This document shows positions 1 through 6,734 of a stretch of 19,099 nt of DNA, piece by piece. Below the pieces are notes generated by a model. The model ran no database searches, was not told where the DNA came from, and was given only the letters and a program-made list of their open reading frames with translations. Every line of letters begins with the position of its first letter. The stretch's first letter is position 1. Origin of the DNA: Sulfidibacterium sp964588415 (GTDB lineage: Bacteria > Bacteroidota > Bacteroidia > Bacteroidales > F082); the NCBI GenBank assembly GCA_964588415.1, contig CAZPPK010000047.1, positions 1 through 19,099 of the forward strand, read 5' to 3'. Both the position numbers and the translations under genes were made by a program.

Positions 1-25
1 TATACGACATTGTTATGAAAAATTT

Positions 26-112
26 TTAGGGTGTTGCATTGACGAAAACAGGTGATTTCAACTTAAAAAACCCAACTTTTTGTTCCATAGTTGTTATTTC
101 TTTCCAAGGCAT
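26..112 (-). pseudogene. N-terminal remnant of an IS481-family-like transposase
   Basis: On the minus strand an ATG at 112-110 opens a 28-residue frame that ends in TAA at 28-26. Its first 13 residues, MPWKEITTMEQKV, resemble the conserved start of IS481-family transposases (MPWKE..., followed a few residues later by a Met-Glu/Asp-Gln/Glu stretch and then an HTH). After about residue 14 the resemblance stops and the frame closes, so the HTH and the DDE integrase core are missing. I read this as a 5' stub left after deletion or decay of an insertion sequence. The region upstream of the ATG (113-166) holds a 9-bp inverted repeat and the motif TGTAAACTATGTCCC, which resembles sequences I associate with IS481 ends. 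The family match rests on memory of the N-terminus only; a chance 13-residue match cannot be excluded. Confidence 0.5.
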
Positions 113-141
113 AGTAATTTGTTTTTTTAATGCAAATTACT
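113..141. repeat. 9-bp inverted repeat beside the transposase stub
   Basis: AGTAATTTG (113-121) and CAAATTACT (133-141) are perfect reverse complements separated by an 11-base T-rich loop. The repeat lies immediately upstream of the ATG of the transposase stub. It is AT-rich and has no following T-run in the direction of the neighbouring gene, so it does not look like a terminator. It is probably part of the old insertion sequence, for example a leader hairpin or subterminal repeat. This is an inference. Confidence 0.45.
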
Positions 142-290
142 CCCTAAAAAGTGTAAACTATGTCCCTTTACCGTACCTTTCTATTCCTGTGAATATCCGG
201 GAGAATTTTTATGATTTGTTTTTCGGGCATCTTATATGGTTTTGTAACCACTAATTTAGAAAATTTCCTGGGAAAGCGGATGCAGAAACG

Positions 291-3200
291 TTATTTCTCG
301 GATTTTGTTTCCTGTTTTTCCACCTTTTTCTCCTGACGCTGCTGCCGGTTATTAAACCCTAAAGTGGATGTAACTCCACTAAAACTGCTCTTCCACAGGT
401 AATTTATAAAAGATTTGTGTGAATCTCTTTTGAAATAGACAATTCCCTTACGGGGAGGTTTTAAGAATTTCGGATTATTGGTCCTTACCATTAAGTTGTT
501 AAGCATGAAATTCACAAACGGGCTACCCAATCCTTTGTTTGTCTTGGCTTTTCTTCTGTTGTATAGCCGGAGTTTCAGATTTTTGTATTGGAATAACACA
601 TTTCCTTTGGCAAATTTGTCATTTCCTGTAACATATTGAACATCAGCATCTCCAATTCCGGAAGCAACACTAATTCCCATAACGTTTTGCGCCAGCGAAT
701 TGAATTGGCTCAGGTCCGTGCGGCTTGTTTGTGCCGAAAACCAAAACTGGTTGTCCGGTGAGAAATAGGGCATAAGCAACACGAAACTCAGATTGGAAGT
801 TTGCATCATCTGGCCGCTGCCGTGTATTTTTAAAACCGCTGCAGAATCCAGCGTGGAGAAATCGTCAGTGACATTCAGAAAATAGACATTAAAATTATTG
901 ATGAAGAAAATACCCGGATTACTGGCTTTTTTCTCGTATTCGTAATAGGAAATAAACCCGTGGTTTATGATCACTGAATCAGCTTTGAATTTATAAGGAA
1001 TCCCGCGAAGCATTTCAAGAGGCATGGGCCTTACAGCATCGCTGAGCGGATAATGTTTGTCCCTTTCAAAGAGAACATTAAAGCTATTCAGGCTGATATT
1101 CCCGGCATGAAAAACCTTTTGATTCAGCAAGGTAGTGAAATCAAAATTATTGAAGTCAATGCTTTTCCCATAAACCGTGATACGATCTGCCTGTGTCTTT
1201 TCCTTTTCAAAAAAGGCTTCTTTCTTGAATCTGGGAGTTACCGTTATGGAGTCGAAGCTTATCCTTCTGAGCGGTAAATTGATACGAACGTCCCTGGTCC
1301 TGAAAGTATACATACTATCGCCGCTAAGAATGCTCTTCCCGTGCGAATCCATACGCATATCTTTAAAGAGATAGTTTGGATGATCACTGCCTAAGGTCGA
1401 GTCAATTTGTATATCGTTTATGACAAGGCCCACGTCCAGAATGTTTATCAGCTTTTTCCTGTTGTCGTACGAAAAGCTGAAATTTAACTTTTTAAATTGT
1501 GTTGAATCAATATGGACGCGGTTGATGAATCCTGCATTTTTATTTAGTATTGAAAAAATCAGTCCCTTACCATTCGATTTCTTTTTCCCAGAATTTGCCT
1601 GTAAAACGTTTACCCACACTTCAGGCGTTGTCCAGTAAGAGATTCCCAATTTCTTTCCTTTTAACTTCAATCCGGAGAATTTCATGTGTTGTAATTTGAA
1701 ATAAGCATAATCTTTCCCCGTTTCTTCCAATTTCCCATCTTCAGGCATGTTGCCTCCAACAATAGAGTTGATGAACAATTGGCTGTACTTTGATTGAAGA
1801 TGAATGCCATCCGCGATGACCCTTATGCTGTTCAACGTGTCAGTAAGACTTAGGCTCTGCAAAGAAATATCCCACTTTTTAAGAAAATCTTTATCAGGAA
1901 TAGAGTCATGGGAAGAAGATCTAAACAACGGCTTGTATAAAATATTCAGTTGCTTCCCGGTAATCTTTAAATTAGATGTTCTGAGTTTTCTTACTACTGT
2001 AAAACCGGAATGATTTAATTCCAGACTGTCAAACAAAATTGTTGTCTCTTTCAGATTGGAAGCAAGTAACTTAGTTTGATGAAATCTTGAGAGAATCGTA
2101 AAATTCAGTGCGGCGTCCTGAAGCGCTACTTTTCCAAAAACAAGGCTGTCGCTCCTGAAAAGTTTTGGATAATCAACCGTGCTCAACCGGGTGAAGGGAA
2201 TTTTAATATTAAACAGGAAGTTGGACAAAGAATCTCTTCCGGATAACGACATGTCTTCGATACTCATGGTTTTTCTCTGGCTGCTCATGGACGCACTATC
2301 CATTTCCCCAGTTATATGATGGTGTTTGAAAGATGTTCTGTCAAGCTTCACAGTCCAGTTAGAAGGAGTGGAAATAAGATGTTCACTATCGTATCCCATC
2401 TTGAAAGACTTCATCTCCAAATTAATCCCGGTATTCAGGTTTAGGCTGTCAGAAGTATGGATCATGGTTAGGTTGAGATGCCCCTTTTTTACAAATACTT
2501 TTGAAAATGAAATCTTAATTGGAAACAGGGCGAGCTGTTTTTTATTAAAAGGAATGGTACCAGTATCGTTCAGGGAGTCCTGTTGTTGAATTCTGACATT
2601 AGGATTGTAAAAATCGGCTTCGCTCCCGGAAAGCTTTCTTTCAAAAATCAAGGGGCTTAACTGTAAATTGGAAAAAGTAGTTGAAGGAATGGAAATACTT
2701 CTTAGGTTTCCTTTCGTAGTCTGCTTTAGCAACAAATTATCCACCAAAAGATCTTTACCGATCCACTTTATGGTTCCCGTATTCATCTTTAAAGAACTTC
2801 CCGGATTTGCTAAGTTGCTTTGCTCTGCCTTAAAATAAAGCGTATCATATGAAATGGAATTTTTCCCGTTGATCAACGTGTGTTTCAGGTTTTTGGCAAA
2901 TAAATTAAAGTTAGAAAGGTTAAAGATTTCTCGTTTTCTTCTATAGTATCGGAGCGTTCCTTTCTGAAGATCTAATAAGTTAAAATTTAATCCGCCTGAG
3001 GCGGACAAGGGATTAATTCCCCGCCCCTTGGGGCGATTAATAATCTCCTTTTGATACCCCGCTGCTCTGCGGCGGGGGTAGTTCATTTTCTTAGAAACAT
3101 CAGTAAAATCATTGTCAGGGGATAGATTGCAAAGGCCGTTTTCCCAGATTTGAATGTTGGGGCTCAGTAGTTTAACAGAAAGCAGCTGTGGTTTCTTTTC

Positions 3201-4526
3201 CCGGAACAGCACTCCGGAAAAGTTCTGCACCTCCGTCTGATCTGATGAAATCCTCCAAATGGGTTTCTCATCTGAGGGACAAAATTTTTCAAAAGTCAAA
3301 TTACTGGCTGAAATAAGCTGCTTTCCTGATTTATAGCTAACATTTTTCGAATTGATTTTATAACCTTTTTGCGGATTTAGATAATAAAATCCATCCATGT
3401 TAGTATTTAGAGAACCAAAGGTCACGAACCGCAAGGGGTTACTGAAGGCTTTCCCGGATAAACGTGCGCTTAAAATGTTAATATTAAACCTTATAATCGA
3501 TAAAACAGTGTCGCTATCAGCCGTAATGCGGAGAATATGGACATGATCCACACTCAAGGTGTCGAATTTCAGAAAAGGAAATATTTTTAATAGTCCTTGA
3601 AAGCTTTTATTGGGTTGTTTATGACTGAAAAACTGTGACAATTTTTCTGCCGGAAAAGTAATGGAACCACCGCTCCATCGGGCAGCAGTTATTCTAAACG
3701 TTTTGTTGGCGGTATCAGGCAAAAGTCCGTTAATTTTCGCCCGTTTCACATTAAGGCTAAAATTTTGATCTTTACCTTTTGGGGTAGAATTATAATGAAG
3801 TCCTGTTATTATAAACTCTTGTAAAGAAGATAAATAGGAAACAGAATCTACCTTAAGGGAAAAGTTTCTTTGTTTTGAAATCCTGTAAAGATTGCTGATA
3901 TTGATTTTTAGATTTTTGTAGAAAACATCCCCCGAAGGCTCGCTGTTATCCATATTTCCCAAATCATCGATAGAAATGTTGTAATCAGCACCGCCGTACT
4001 CACCGGACTTTTTAATTTTTCCTAATTCAATTTTTCCCAACTTGACATGAATGTGTTTTACCTGAAATTTTACAGGAATTACAGCCAGCCGGTGGTCCTG
4101 AATAATTTTAAGCCAGGTTGCAGGATTGAAATTTACATTATTTTTTACCGAATCTCCTGATGCCAGTTGAAAGGATGGCTGTACGATTAAGAATTCCTTG
4201 CAGATGAATCTATTACGGATAGCAAAATCCCACAGAAAAAGATCATAAATGCTCAGTTCCTTAAACCTGGAACCTTCCAGTTTAAGAGTATGAGTACTAT
4301 CGATATACGTGTTTTTGTAACTTAACGATGGGTTTAAAACAGTTAGTCGTTTCTTGAAAATATCGAGGTGAATAGCACTAAATGAAAGATTTATGTTCCC
4401 GTCAGATTGGTGAGAAATCTCTTTTTTAAGCAGATAACCTGCCCACTGATTCCGGGTAAAGTACAATCCCAAAATCACCACAATCATAAGAATCAGAAAA
4501 CTCCAGAAAACATTTCTTTTTTTCAT
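291..4526 (-). CDS. large membrane-anchored AsmA-like (AsmA/TamB-type) protein
   Basis: The 1411-residue product begins with two basic residues and a hydrophobic segment (about residues 8-24), giving a single N-terminal membrane anchor. The rest is a very long, Ser/Asn/Leu/Lys-rich chain of short alternating hydrophobic strands with recurrent DSL/SL-x-L patterns, as expected for the repetitive beta-sheet groove of AsmA-like proteins. The tail is strongly charged (KKVEKQETKSEK). Members of this superfamily span the periplasm and are linked to phospholipid transport to, and integrity of, the outer membrane. That role is inferred here from architecture, not from a diagnostic motif. The start ATG (4526-4524) lies 2 bp after the stop of the upstream nuclease-fold gene, so the two are almost certainly co-transcribed. 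Residues 483-512 (DNA 3080-2991) are an Arg/Gly/Pro-rich block unlike the rest; they come from a GC-rich hairpin cluster inserted in frame. No convincing terminator follows the gene. Confidence 0.7.
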   Translation of the reverse strand: MKKRNVFWSFLILMIVVILGLYFTRNQWAGYLLKKEISHQSDGNINLSFSAIHLDIFKKRLTVLNPSLSYKNTYIDSTHTLKLEGSRFKELSIYDLFLWDFAIRNRFICKEFLIVQPSFQLASGDSVKNNVNFNPATWLKIIQDHRLAVIPVKFQVKHIHVKLGKIELGKIKKSGEYGGADYNISIDDLGNMDNSEPSGDVFYKNLKINISNLYRISKQRNFSLKVDSVSYLSSLQEFIITGLHYNSTPKGKDQNFSLNVKRAKINGLLPDTANKTFRITAARWSGGSITFPAEKLSQFFSHKQPNKSFQGLLKIFPFLKFDTLSVDHVHILRITADSDTVLSIIRFNINILSARLSGKAFSNPLRFVTFGSLNTNMDGFYYLNPQKGYKINSKNVSYKSGKQLISASNLTFEKFCPSDEKPIWRISSDQTEVQNFSGVLFREKKPQLLSVKLLSPNIQIWENGLCNLSPDNDFTDVSKKMNYPRRRAAGYQKEIINRPKGRGINPLSASGGLNFNLLDLQKGTLRYYRRKREIFNLSNFNLFAKNLKHTLINGKNSISYDTLYFKAEQSNLANPGSSLKMNTGTIKWIGKDLLVDNLLLKQTTKGNLRSISIPSTTFSNLQLSPLIFERKLSGSEADFYNPNVRIQQQDSLNDTGTIPFNKKQLALFPIKISFSKVFVKKGHLNLTMIHTSDSLNLNTGINLEMKSFKMGYDSEHLISTPSNWTVKLDRTSFKHHHITGEMDSASMSSQRKTMSIEDMSLSGRDSLSNFLFNIKIPFTRLSTVDYPKLFRSDSLVFGKVALQDAALNFTILSRFHQTKLLASNLKETTILFDSLELNHSGFTVVRKLRTSNLKITGKQLNILYKPLFRSSSHDSIPDKDFLKKWDISLQSLSLTDTLNSIRVIADGIHLQSKYSQLFINSIVGGNMPEDGKLEETGKDYAYFKLQHMKFSGLKLKGKKLGISYWTTPEVWVNVLQANSGKKKSNGKGLIFSILNKNAGFINRVHIDSTQFKKLNFSFSYDNRKKLINILDVGLVINDIQIDSTLGSDHPNYLFKDMRMDSHGKSILSGDSMYTFRTRDVRINLPLRRISFDSITVTPRFKKEAFFEKEKTQADRITVYGKSIDFNNFDFTTLLNQKVFHAGNISLNSFNVLFERDKHYPLSDAVRPMPLEMLRGIPYKFKADSVIINHGFISYYEYEKKASNPGIFFINNFNVYFLNVTDDFSTLDSAAVLKIHGSGQMMQTSNLSFVLLMPYFSPDNQFWFSAQTSRTDLSQFNSLAQNVMGISVASGIGDADVQYVTGNDKFAKGNVLFQYKNLKLRLYNRRKAKTNKGLGSPFVNFMLNNLMVRTNNPKFLKPPRKGIVYFKRDSHKSFINYLWKSSFSGVTSTLGFNNRQQRQEKKVEKQETKSEK
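2991..3080. repeat. GC-rich triple-hairpin palindromic element inserted inside the AsmA-like gene
   Basis: This stretch is exactly 90 bp, 53 of 90 bases G or C (59%), inside a clearly AT-rich gene. It holds three consecutive hairpins: TCCGCC/GGCGGA (2991-2996 with 3000-3005), CGCCCC/GGGGCG (3022-3027 with 3030-3035), and a long one from TACCCCGC at 3055-3062, extended inward by T-G, G-C and C-G pairs, to GCGGGGGTA at 3072-3080. The right arm of the last hairpin has five G against four C, a one-base bulge. On the minus strand it reads as 30 codons without a stop (residues 483-512 of the host protein) containing RRR, RPKGRG and SASGG. The layout resembles REP/MITE-like palindromic repeats that insert in genes and stay in frame. 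The outer borders are uncertain by several bases because I see no target duplication. Confidence 0.7.
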
Positions 4527-4528
4527 GG

Positions 4529-5557
4529 CTATCTTGAATGGCTTACTGATACATCAAAAAATACGGGGAGGTGGTCGCTGTACCCCCCGTGATACTTGAA
4601 TCCAATGTAGCTTCTGTCTGGTTTATAACCCAGGTTTTTTTCATCTCTTTCAAGAAGGAAACCTTCATCAAAGATATGAAAGCTTTTCTCTTTTACAAAA
4701 AGTTGAGAACCTATAATATTCACATTTTTTGATATATATAGCTGATCAAAAATGCTCCATTTTGTGCCACTTTTAATTGTTCCTTGAGCATTGCCGAAAA
4801 GGGGAGTGGGGTGTATCCCAATTAAAGAACAGGAACCGGGGGAGTCTTTTGTTAGTATTTTAACTGCTTGGTCGTCAGGATTTTCATTAAAATCACCTAT
4901 GACAATAATTTTAGCGTCGTGATTTATTTTATGAATCGAATCGATATTGTGCATCAATATTCTCGCTTCCAGCATCCTTTTAGGGATGGTCTTCATCAAA
5001 CCTCCGTAACGGGAAGTCCAGTGGTTTATGAACAGGTGGACCGTGTCATTCAACAGCAATCCTTTGACATACAAAATGTCTCTTGTCCTGAATTTGCAGT
5101 CAGATGGATCAGTAATATGGATGGGTTTTGAAAATAGGGGATTGAAATCTGTTGGCCGGTACAGTAATGCCACATCAATCCCACGAAAATCAGGCGAATC
5201 ATAATGAATGATTCTGTAATTTTCAAAATGCAACGGTGTATTTTCAATCAGGTCGGAAAGTACCTTGCGGCTTTCAACTTCAGCCAACCCAATGATGGAT
5301 AATCCTTTCCAGCCGCCCATCGCCGCAAGCGCTTTGTATATATTCTGCATTTTTCTATGATATCGTGCAAAACTCCAGTAGTGATCACCACCGTGGTTAA
5401 ACTGATTGTAAGTAGTTGTGGAATCGGTTTCGGTGTCAAAAAAATTCTCAACATTGTAAAAGGCTATTCTATAAGTGCTTACACTCTCATTGTTTTGGGC
5501 ATGAACGTAAAAAAGAGAAATAAAGATGAAGGTGACTGTAAGAAAAAAAGTTTTCAT
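4529..5557 (-). CDS. secreted endonuclease/exonuclease/phosphatase (EEP) family protein
   Basis: The 342-residue product has a classical signal peptide (residues 1-20, MKTFF...YVHA, cleavage before QNN) and then a full EEP (DNase I-like) fold. Visible motifs are the metal/catalytic Asn in AFYNVENFFD (N35), the Glu in GLAEVES (E93), GIDVALLYRP (127-135), the catalytic His in FINHWTSR (H179), the GDFNENP motif (D222, N224) and the closing YSDHLPVFF (D328, H329). Family members hydrolyse phosphodiester or phosphomonoester bonds in DNA, RNA, lipids or small phosphates with Mg2+; the substrate cannot be told from sequence. Export suggests a periplasmic or secreted role such as nucleotide scavenging. 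A longer frame starts at a GTG at 5575, but the ATG at 5557 places the signal peptide at the N-terminus and is preferred. It heads a two-gene unit with the AsmA-like gene 2 bp downstream. Confidence 0.88.
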   Translation of the reverse strand: MKTFFLTVTFIFISLFYVHAQNNESVSTYRIAFYNVENFFDTETDSTTTYNQFNHGGDHYWSFARYHRKMQNIYKALAAMGGWKGLSIIGLAEVESRKVLSDLIENTPLHFENYRIIHYDSPDFRGIDVALLYRPTDFNPLFSKPIHITDPSDCKFRTRDILYVKGLLLNDTVHLFINHWTSRYGGLMKTIPKRMLEARILMHNIDSIHKINHDAKIIVIGDFNENPDDQAVKILTKDSPGSCSLIGIHPTPLFGNAQGTIKSGTKWSIFDQLYISKNVNIIGSQLFVKEKSFHIFDEGFLLERDEKNLGYKPDRSYIGFKYHGGYSDHLPVFFDVSVSHSR

Positions 5558-5574
5558 GGTGTGGGCTTGTTTCA

Positions 5575-5582
5575 CAATATTA
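5575..5582 (-). promoter_or_regulatory. weak candidate -7 element for the EEP/AsmA-like operon
   Basis: On the minus strand 5582-5575 reads TAATATTG, one mismatch from the Bacteroidetes -7 consensus TAnnTTTG. It would start transcription about 11 bases before the ATG at 5557 and overlaps the alternative GTG extension, which favours the ATG. No clear -33 TTTG is seen. Confidence 0.3.
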
Positions 5583-5674
5583 CAAAATTTCTGTCATAAC
5601 TCTTAAAGTTACGGTATGTTGAACCGGTCTAAATTTGGTTGTTCGATTCAAAAAAGTAGCTGGAATAAAAGAAT

Positions 5675-5690
5675 TTGAACAATAGTTCAA
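5675..5690. promoter_or_regulatory. palindromic candidate operator TTGAAC-N4-GTTCAA
   Basis: TTGAAC (5675-5680) and GTTCAA (5685-5690) are perfect inverted half-sites with the 4-base spacer AATA. They end directly at the -7 element TATCTTTG of the DUF134 gene, so a bound dimer would cover the core promoter. A further TTGAAC half-site lies at 5619-5624 and a degenerate GTTCGATTCAA at 5641-5651. The regulator is unknown. The adjacent DUF134 protein has an HTH, so autoregulation is possible. Confidence 0.45.
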
Positions 5691-5698
5691 TATCTTTG
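5691..5698 (+). promoter_or_regulatory. Bacteroidetes-type -7 promoter element for the DUF134 operon
   Basis: TATCTTTG followed by C matches TAnnTTTG exactly. It lies 21 bases before the chosen ATG (5720), giving a leader of roughly 15 bases. A TTTG occurs at 5674-5677, but 13 bases upstream is closer than the usual -33 spacing. Confidence 0.55.
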
Positions 5699-5719
5699 CA
5701 AATTCATTCAAAAAACCTT

Positions 5720-6367
5720 ATGACTCCAAGACCGAAGAGAAGGCGTATGTTAGCGGAACCTCCGTTTAATTCGGGATTTATTCCCGTTAATGGAGAGTAT
5801 GACGCAAAGGAGCATATTGTGTTGCTGTATGAAGAATATGAAGCATTAAGACTGGCTGATTACGAAGGTCTTAACCAGGAAAAAGCGGCGAAAAAGATGA
5901 ATGTTTCACGTCCAACTTTTACGAGAATTTATAAAACTACGAGGGAGAAAATTGCCAAAGCTTTTGTAGAAAATAGGCAAATACTGATTGAAGGTGGTCA
6001 TGTTGACTTTCAGGTATCCTGGTACCGTTGTCGTAATTGCGGAAGTGTGTTCAAGTCTAACGCAACAGAAAAGGATGAGAATGAGGAACATTGCAGGGTT
6101 TGTGGCTCGGAAGACATTTTACCGGTGCAGGAAATGGAAGAACCTGAAATTTGTCGAGAAAGAGGAAGACATGGCCATGGAAGAAGAACGGATAAAGGAA
6201 GCGGGGGATATTGTATCTGTCCCAATTGCGATTTTCGAATTATGCATCAGCAGGGGGTTCCATGCAGTAGCCTGCTCTGTCCACATTGCGAAATAAGAAT
6301 GGTACGAGAGGGTTCGCCCCATCACAAACTCATATTGGATAAACGTAAAAGTAAAAGAAATGAATAA
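5720..6367 (+). CDS. DUF134 (UPF0251) HTH protein with C-terminal zinc-ribbon-like region
   Basis: The chosen ATG gives 215 residues beginning MTPRPKRRRM, the characteristic start of the DUF134 family. The upstream in-frame ATG at 5675 lies before the predicted promoter and is rejected. Residues 1-95 form the DUF134 domain. It holds the EEYEALRLADYEGLNQEKAA segment (about 38-57) and a sigma-70 region 4-like helix-turn-helix (MNVSRPTFTRIYKTTREKIA, about 60-79), so DNA binding is likely. The C-terminal half is Cys-rich: C104/C107 and C125/C128 form CxxC-x17-CxxC, and a second cluster has C165, C167, C170, C182, C187 and C190, suggesting one or two Zn or Fe-S sites. It overlaps the next gene by 8 bp (ATG inside the last codons), so the two are probably translationally coupled. 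The family's exact role is not established; a metal- or redox-responsive regulator is an inference. Confidence 0.82.
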   Translation: MTPRPKRRRMLAEPPFNSGFIPVNGEYDAKEHIVLLYEEYEALRLADYEGLNQEKAAKKMNVSRPTFTRIYKTTREKIAKAFVENRQILIEGGHVDFQVSWYRCRNCGSVFKSNATEKDENEEHCRVCGSEDILPVQEMEEPEICRERGRHGHGRRTDKGSGGYCICPNCDFRIMHQQGVPCSSLLCPHCEIRMVREGSPHHKLILDKRKSKRNE

Positions 6368-6701
6368 GAAAAAGTTAGCTATTCCCCTTGATGGAGAAGA
6401 ATTATCAGGGCATTTTGGGCACAGTCGCGAATTTGCCTTTTATGAAATTGAAAACGATAGAATTGTATCTTCATCCCACCAAATTCCGCCGCCCCATGCA
6501 GAAGGAACCATGCCGAGATGGCTGGTAGAAAATAAAGTTACTGATATGTTGGTTGGGGGTATCGGGCCAAAAGCAATAAAGATTCTTAACGAACATAAAA
6601 TCAACGTGTATGTTGGCGTACAAACCGATCGTTCTGAAAACATGGCTTCTGATTTTATCAAAGGAAGCTTAAAATTCGGACAGAATTATTGCCATCATTA
6701 A
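6360..6701 (+). CDS. NifX/NifB-type dinitrogenase iron-molybdenum cofactor domain protein
   Basis: This is a 113-residue single-domain protein of the NifB/NifX/VnfX and MTH1175-like superfamily. Signs are the start KKLAIPLDGEELSGHFGHSREFAFYEI (the GHFG(H/R)S..F turn typical of the family, around residues 18-28), the PPHAEGTMPRWL segment, and the core VTDMLVGGIGPKAIKILNEHKINVYVG (about 60-86). Length matches stand-alone members (about 100-125 residues). Relatives bind FeMo-cofactor or other Fe-S/Mo precursors. Stand-alone copies occur in many organisms without nitrogenase, and no nif genes are visible here, so nitrogen fixation should not be inferred. His residues near the N-terminus and the terminal Cys-His-His could contact metal. 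It starts inside the end of the DUF134 gene (8-bp overlap) and is followed 33 bp later by the PLP-dependent lyase, so it is probably part of the same transcript. Confidence 0.85.
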   Translation: MNKKKLAIPLDGEELSGHFGHSREFAFYEIENDRIVSSSHQIPPPHAEGTMPRWLVENKVTDMLVGGIGPKAIKILNEHKINVYVGVQTDRSENMASDFIKGSLKFGQNYCHH

Positions 6702-6734
6702 AAGATCATTCAATCATATTTAACTCATATTAAA

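Noticed and set aside
39..254. A 71-codon plus-strand open frame at the left edge.
   Set aside because: No family resemblance, no promoter or ribosome site, and it runs antisense through the better-supported transposase stub and its inverted repeat.
264..275. TTTCC-TG-GGAAA as a terminator for the AsmA-like gene.
   Set aside because: The stem is only 4-5 bp and no T-run follows in the direction of transcription.
4560..4595. Run of G and C (ggggagg / cccccc) that might be a second copy of the hairpin element.
   Set aside because: It encodes conserved EEP residues (YHGGYSDHLPVFF) and lacks the three-hairpin layout.
5558..5575. GTG start six codons upstream for the EEP gene.
   Set aside because: It puts six polar residues before the signal peptide and overlaps a plausible -7 element; the ATG at 5557 fits better.
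5675..5719. Upstream ATG for the DUF134 gene.
   Set aside because: It lies before the -7 element and inside the palindrome, and the family start MTPRPKRRR begins at 5720.
6360..6701. Evidence of nitrogen fixation from the NifX-like domain.
   Set aside because: Stand-alone domains of this kind occur in many non-fixing organisms, and no nitrogenase or nif assembly gene is present in the window.
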